Positions 22,665 to 24,705 of a DNA stretch of 24,705 nucleotides are shown here, piece by piece. The stretch spans positions 1-24,705 of the forward strand of contig DXRF01000015.1 of NCBI GenBank assembly GCA_019411205.1, in the 5' to 3' direction. Below the pieces are notes generated by a model. The model was not told the DNA's origin. It saw only the letters and a list, made by a program, of their open reading frames with translations, and made no database searches. This stretch comes from Parabacteroides sp. (GTDB lineage Bacteria; Bacteroidota; Bacteroidia; Bacteroidales; Tannerellaceae). How positions within the stretch are numbered: the first letter of the stretch is position 1; the number at the start of each line of letters is the position of its first letter. The position numbers and the translations under genes are program-made.

Positions 22665-23870
22665 TCAATATTTCACTTTCTTCCCATCCTTAAAGGCAAC
22701 TATAAAAGCGTCCTTAAAATCTTTCGCGACCTGCCGGCGCAACTTGCGGATAGAATCGAAACTTGTCGTCTCGCCATATGTATACTTATAAATGCCTTTC
22801 TCGATAAAGCAATCGACATTCTTATATCCTTTAAACAGTTTAGAACTAGGAGAAAGTTTTTTATCCGAGGTAAGTATTTGTATTTTATAAATCGTTTGTC
22901 CCTTTTTAACCTGACCCGCTTGCTTCGCGGAGACCACCGGTTTGGACACGCGGCTCCGGCTAGATTCCTCCATCTTGTTCTTTTGGCGGATATACTCTTC
23001 ACTTCCAGGAGGTGCAGAAATCGGCTGATTATCATCAATATTATCTACATCTTCCAATACAGGAGCAACACTTGCATTTCCCGCTAACGCACCGCGCTTA
23101 CGGTCATACTCCCATTTATATTTTGTAAAAGCATTATAAATAGCGGTTGCCAGCTTGTTCTGTCCTTCCTTCGTTCTCATGAAGCGTTCTTCCGCCGGAT
23201 TCGAGATATACCCTAATTCCACAAGAACACTCGGCATGCTCGTCTTACGCAATACAAGGAAGCCAGCCTGCCGCACTCCCCTGTTATTACGCTTGGCGGA
23301 AGTAAAACATTTCTGCACCTCCGAAGCCAGGCTAATGCTCTGTTCCATATGCTTATTCTGCATAAATTCGAAAATAATATACGATTCGGAAGAAGTCGGA
23401 TCGAAGCCTTCGTATTTCTGCAGATAATTATCTTCCAAAAGGATCGCTGAGTTTTCGCGCATGGCCACTTCCAAGTTCTCGTCCGTACGCGCCAGACCTA
23501 ATGTATAAGTTTCTGTCCCCGATACCGAACTCCCTCTCTTCACAGCATTTGTATGAATGGAGATAAACAAATCCGCCTTATTCCGGTTGGCGATATTCGC
23601 CCTCTCGTCCAATTCGATGAAGACATCCGTCTTACGCGTATAAATGACTTTCACATCATTGTGCTTTTCCAATATCAGGCTACCAAGTTTGAGGGCTACC
23701 GCCAGATTAATAGCCTTTTCATTGATGGACGAACCACGCGCACCAGGGTCTTTTCCCCCATGCCCGGCATCAATCACCACCGTAAATGTCTTTTCCTTTG
23801 CCTGCAATACAGGTAAAACCAAAAACAGGGCTATTACCAAATTAATATATAGAAAAGCTCTTTTTGCCAC
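22665..23870 (-). CDS. N-acetylmuramoyl-L-alanine amidase with SPOR-like C-terminus (401 aa)
   Basis: Periplasmic Amidase_3 zinc enzyme that cleaves the amide bond between MurNAc and the stem peptide, as in daughter-cell separation. The zinc and catalytic residues are visible: DAGHGGKD (His37), NEK (Glu52), SIHTN (His106) and LVELGYISN (Glu218). The signal-like N-terminus is KRAFLYINLVIALFLVLPVL. Residues about 325-398 resemble a SPOR-type peptidoglycan-binding domain. The start is taken as GTG at 23870, since an in-frame ATG 84 nt upstream (23954) lies above the -7 promoter element 23897-23904 and would add 28 residues before the signal peptide. The next gene on the same strand, 34 bp away, encodes an MCE protein, suggesting a shared envelope role. 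Confidence 0.85.
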   Translation of the reverse strand: MAKRAFLYINLVIALFLVLPVLQAKEKTFTVVIDAGHGGKDPGARGSSINEKAINLAVALKLGSLILEKHNDVKVIYTRKTDVFIELDERANIANRNKADLFISIHTNAVKRGSSVSGTETYTLGLARTDENLEVAMRENSAILLEDNYLQKYEGFDPTSSESYIIFEFMQNKHMEQSISLASEVQKCFTSAKRNNRGVRQAGFLVLRKTSMPSVLVELGYISNPAEERFMRTKEGQNKLATAIYNAFTKYKWEYDRKRGALAGNASVAPVLEDVDNIDDNQPISAPPGSEEYIRQKNKMEESSRSRVSKPVVSAKQAGQVKKGQTIYKIQILTSDKKLSPSSKLFKGYKNVDCFIEKGIYKYTYGETTSFDSIRKLRRQVAKDFKDAFIVAFKDGKKVKY

Positions 23871-23896
23871 TTTAAAAATCTCTTGCAAATTCGGGA

Positions 23897-23904
23897 CAAA
23901 TGTA
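23897..23904 (-). promoter_or_regulatory. -7 promoter element of the amidase-MCE transcript
   Basis: Exact TACATTTG on the minus strand, 26 nt above GTG 23870. No clear TTTG at -33. It lies just past the rplI terminator, so the amidase unit begins here. This element is what selects the GTG start. Confidence 0.6.
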
Positions 23905-23941
23905 ATGTTTTTTGATGAGTTAAACTGGGCTGATCTAAAAT

Positions 23942-23976
23942 AAAAAAAGGGCAATTCACAAGGAATCGCCCTTTTT
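23942..23976 (-). terminator. Rho-independent terminator of the rpsR-rplI transcript
   Basis: 9-bp stem AAAAAGGGC / GCCCTTTTT (23944-23952 with 23968-23976), continued by ATTC/GAAT after one mismatch. The minus-strand tail is T-rich. It starts 20 bp after the rplI stop codon. Confidence 0.88.
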
Positions 23977-23995
23977 ATTTATATATCCGGTAGGA

Positions 23996-24439
23996 TTACT
24001 CAGAAACTACTTCAAAAGGAATTTCTACCGATACTTCTTTGTGAAGTTTCAAGGTAGCTTTATAATTGCCAACTTCCTTAACAGATTCCTTAATATAGAT
24101 AATCTTACGATCTACTTCGAAACCAGCTTTAGCCAATGCATCAGCCACCTGGATGTTCGTTACAGAACCGAAGATTGTACCTGTAGAACTTGTCTTAGCA
24201 CCGATTGTCAGGGCAACGCCTTCCAACTTAGCAGCCAAAGCCTGAGCATCTTCTTTGATCTTAGCCAACTTGTGAGCACGCTGTTTCAAGTTTTCAGCTA
24301 ATACTTTCTTTGCAGACTCAGATGCGATAACTGCTTTACCCGTGGGGATTAGAAAGTTACGTCCGTAACCGTCTTTAACTGTTACGATATCGTCCTTGTA
24401 ACCTAAGTTGATTACGTCTTCTTTCAAAATAACTTGCAT
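23996..24439 (-). CDS. rplI: 50S ribosomal protein L9 (147 aa)
   Basis: Structural protein of the large subunit that binds 23S rRNA near the L1 stalk. The start MQVILKEDVINLGYKDDIVTVKDGYGRNFLIPTGKA is the diagnostic L9 N-domain, with GYGRNFLIP at 24-32. A long connecting helix (about 42-75) and the C-terminal domain follow, ending KEVSVEIPFEVVSE. Length of 147 is standard. It follows rpsR on the same strand with a 21-nt gap, the usual rpsR-rplI arrangement, and ends before a hairpin terminator. Confidence 0.97.
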   Translation of the reverse strand: MQVILKEDVINLGYKDDIVTVKDGYGRNFLIPTGKAVIASESAKKVLAENLKQRAHKLAKIKEDAQALAAKLEGVALTIGAKTSSTGTIFGSVTNIQVADALAKAGFEVDRKIIYIKESVKEVGNYKATLKLHKEVSVEIPFEVVSE

Positions 24440-24460
24440 ATTCTGTCTCCTCTCTTTTTA

Positions 24461-24705
24461 TTATTTCATTAAATCGGTTACGTAAGGAAGCAACGCCAAA
24501 TGACGAGCTCTTTTAACAGCCTGAGCGATACGACGCTGGAACTTCAAAGAAGTACCAGTGATACGACGCGGAAGAATCTTACCCTGTTCGTTCAGGAATT
24601 TCTTCAGGAATTCAGGATCTTTGTAATCGATATACTTGATGCCGTTCTTTTTGAAACGACAATATTTTTTCTTTTTAACGTCTACTGAAGGCGGAGTCAA
24701 ATATC
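24461..24705 (-). CDS. rpsR: 30S ribosomal protein S18, partial (5' end off the right edge)
   Basis: Small-subunit protein binding 16S rRNA in the platform. Diagnostic segments are KKYCRFKKNGIKYIDYKDPEFL, GKILPRRITGTSLKFQRRIAQAVKRARHLALLPYV and the terminal TDLMK. The frame is still open at the window edge, where the codons read Tyr-Leu-Thr-Pro-Pro, as in Bacteroidales S18 proteins that have a short extension before it. The TTG at 24700-24698 is therefore an internal Leu codon, not the start. About 10 N-terminal residues are missing. It is the first gene in this window of the rpsR-rplI unit; rpsF probably lies just beyond the edge. Confidence 0.96.
   Translation of the reverse strand, partial: YLTPPSVDVKKKKYCRFKKNGIKYIDYKDPEFLKKFLNEQGKILPRRITGTSLKFQRRIAQAVKRARHLALLPYVTDLMK

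Noticed and set aside
24698..24700. TTG as start codon of rpsR
   Set aside because: It is preceded by a Tyr codon in frame, as in known S18 sequences (Tyr-Leu-Thr-Pro-Pro); the true start is beyond the window.
1..24705. CRISPR arrays, tRNA/rRNA genes, insertion sequences, integrase or phage genes
   Set aside because: No regular spaced repeats, cloverleaf with conserved tRNA arms, or transposase/integrase motifs were found on either strand.

Overview
This 24.7-kb window looks like an ordinary chromosomal segment from a gut-type member of the Bacteroidales, most plausibly Parabacteroides or Bacteroides. The evidence is gene content (TonB-dependent receptor, 6-bladed beta-propeller lipoprotein, PNGase F-like lipoprotein, group B-type [FeFe] hydrogenase, GH77 with two CBM20 modules, adenosylcobalamin-dependent ribonucleotide reductase) and promoters of the Bacteroidetes type (-7 TAnnTTTG, -33 TTTG or TTG) instead of TTGACA/TATAAT. 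No tRNA, rRNA, CRISPR array, insertion sequence, phage gene or clear origin was found. The genus is inference.

Layout. Positions 1-1618 hold a TonB-dependent outer-membrane receptor (minus strand) whose C-terminus lies off the left edge. Next come a tiny, very acidic lipoprotein gene with its own terminator and a palindrome-bearing promoter (1641-2023), and an AMP-forming long-chain acyl-CoA ligase (2092-3756). A 367-bp divergent intergenic region with nested inverted repeats leads into a plus-strand block, 4124-9818: beta-propeller lipoprotein, PagL-like acyloxyacyl hydrolase, mtaB, LpxL-type acyltransferase and a GT2 glycosyltransferase, closed by a hairpin terminator. Minus-strand genes then run from 13886 down to 9995: folB with its own promoter and terminator, then [FeFe] hydrogenase, PNGase F-like lipoprotein and MarC. 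A bactofilin gene (14003-14365) diverges from folB and converges on a 4-alpha-glucanotransferase. The rest is minus strand: glucanotransferase, nrdJ, dnaA, an MCE/MlaD protein, an N-acetylmuramoyl-L-alanine amidase, rplI and rpsR, with rpsR running off the right edge.

How the genes fit together. Several act on the envelope: lipid A deacylation and acylation (PagL-like, LpxL), glycan transfer (GT2), peptidoglycan hydrolysis and inter-membrane lipid transport (amidase-MCE pair), bactofilin scaffold and outer-membrane receptor. Others cover fermentative redox balance (hydrogenase), host glycan release (PNGase F-like), starch and maltodextrin use (MalQ), DNA precursor supply and replication initiation (nrdJ, dnaA) and translation (mtaB, rpsR, rplI).

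The most notable non-coding signals are three families of dispersed AT-rich or palindromic repeats placed exactly at gene ends, where they supply stop codons, terminators and even terminal residues of proteins, and a multi-branched inverted-repeat region of about 150 bp between the MCE gene and dnaA. I did not find a clearly novel multi-gene defence or metabolic system. The best candidates for new biology are these structured non-coding regions, the acidic lipoprotein, the hydrogenase/PNGase F gene pair and the beta-propeller/acyloxyacyl-hydrolase gene pair.
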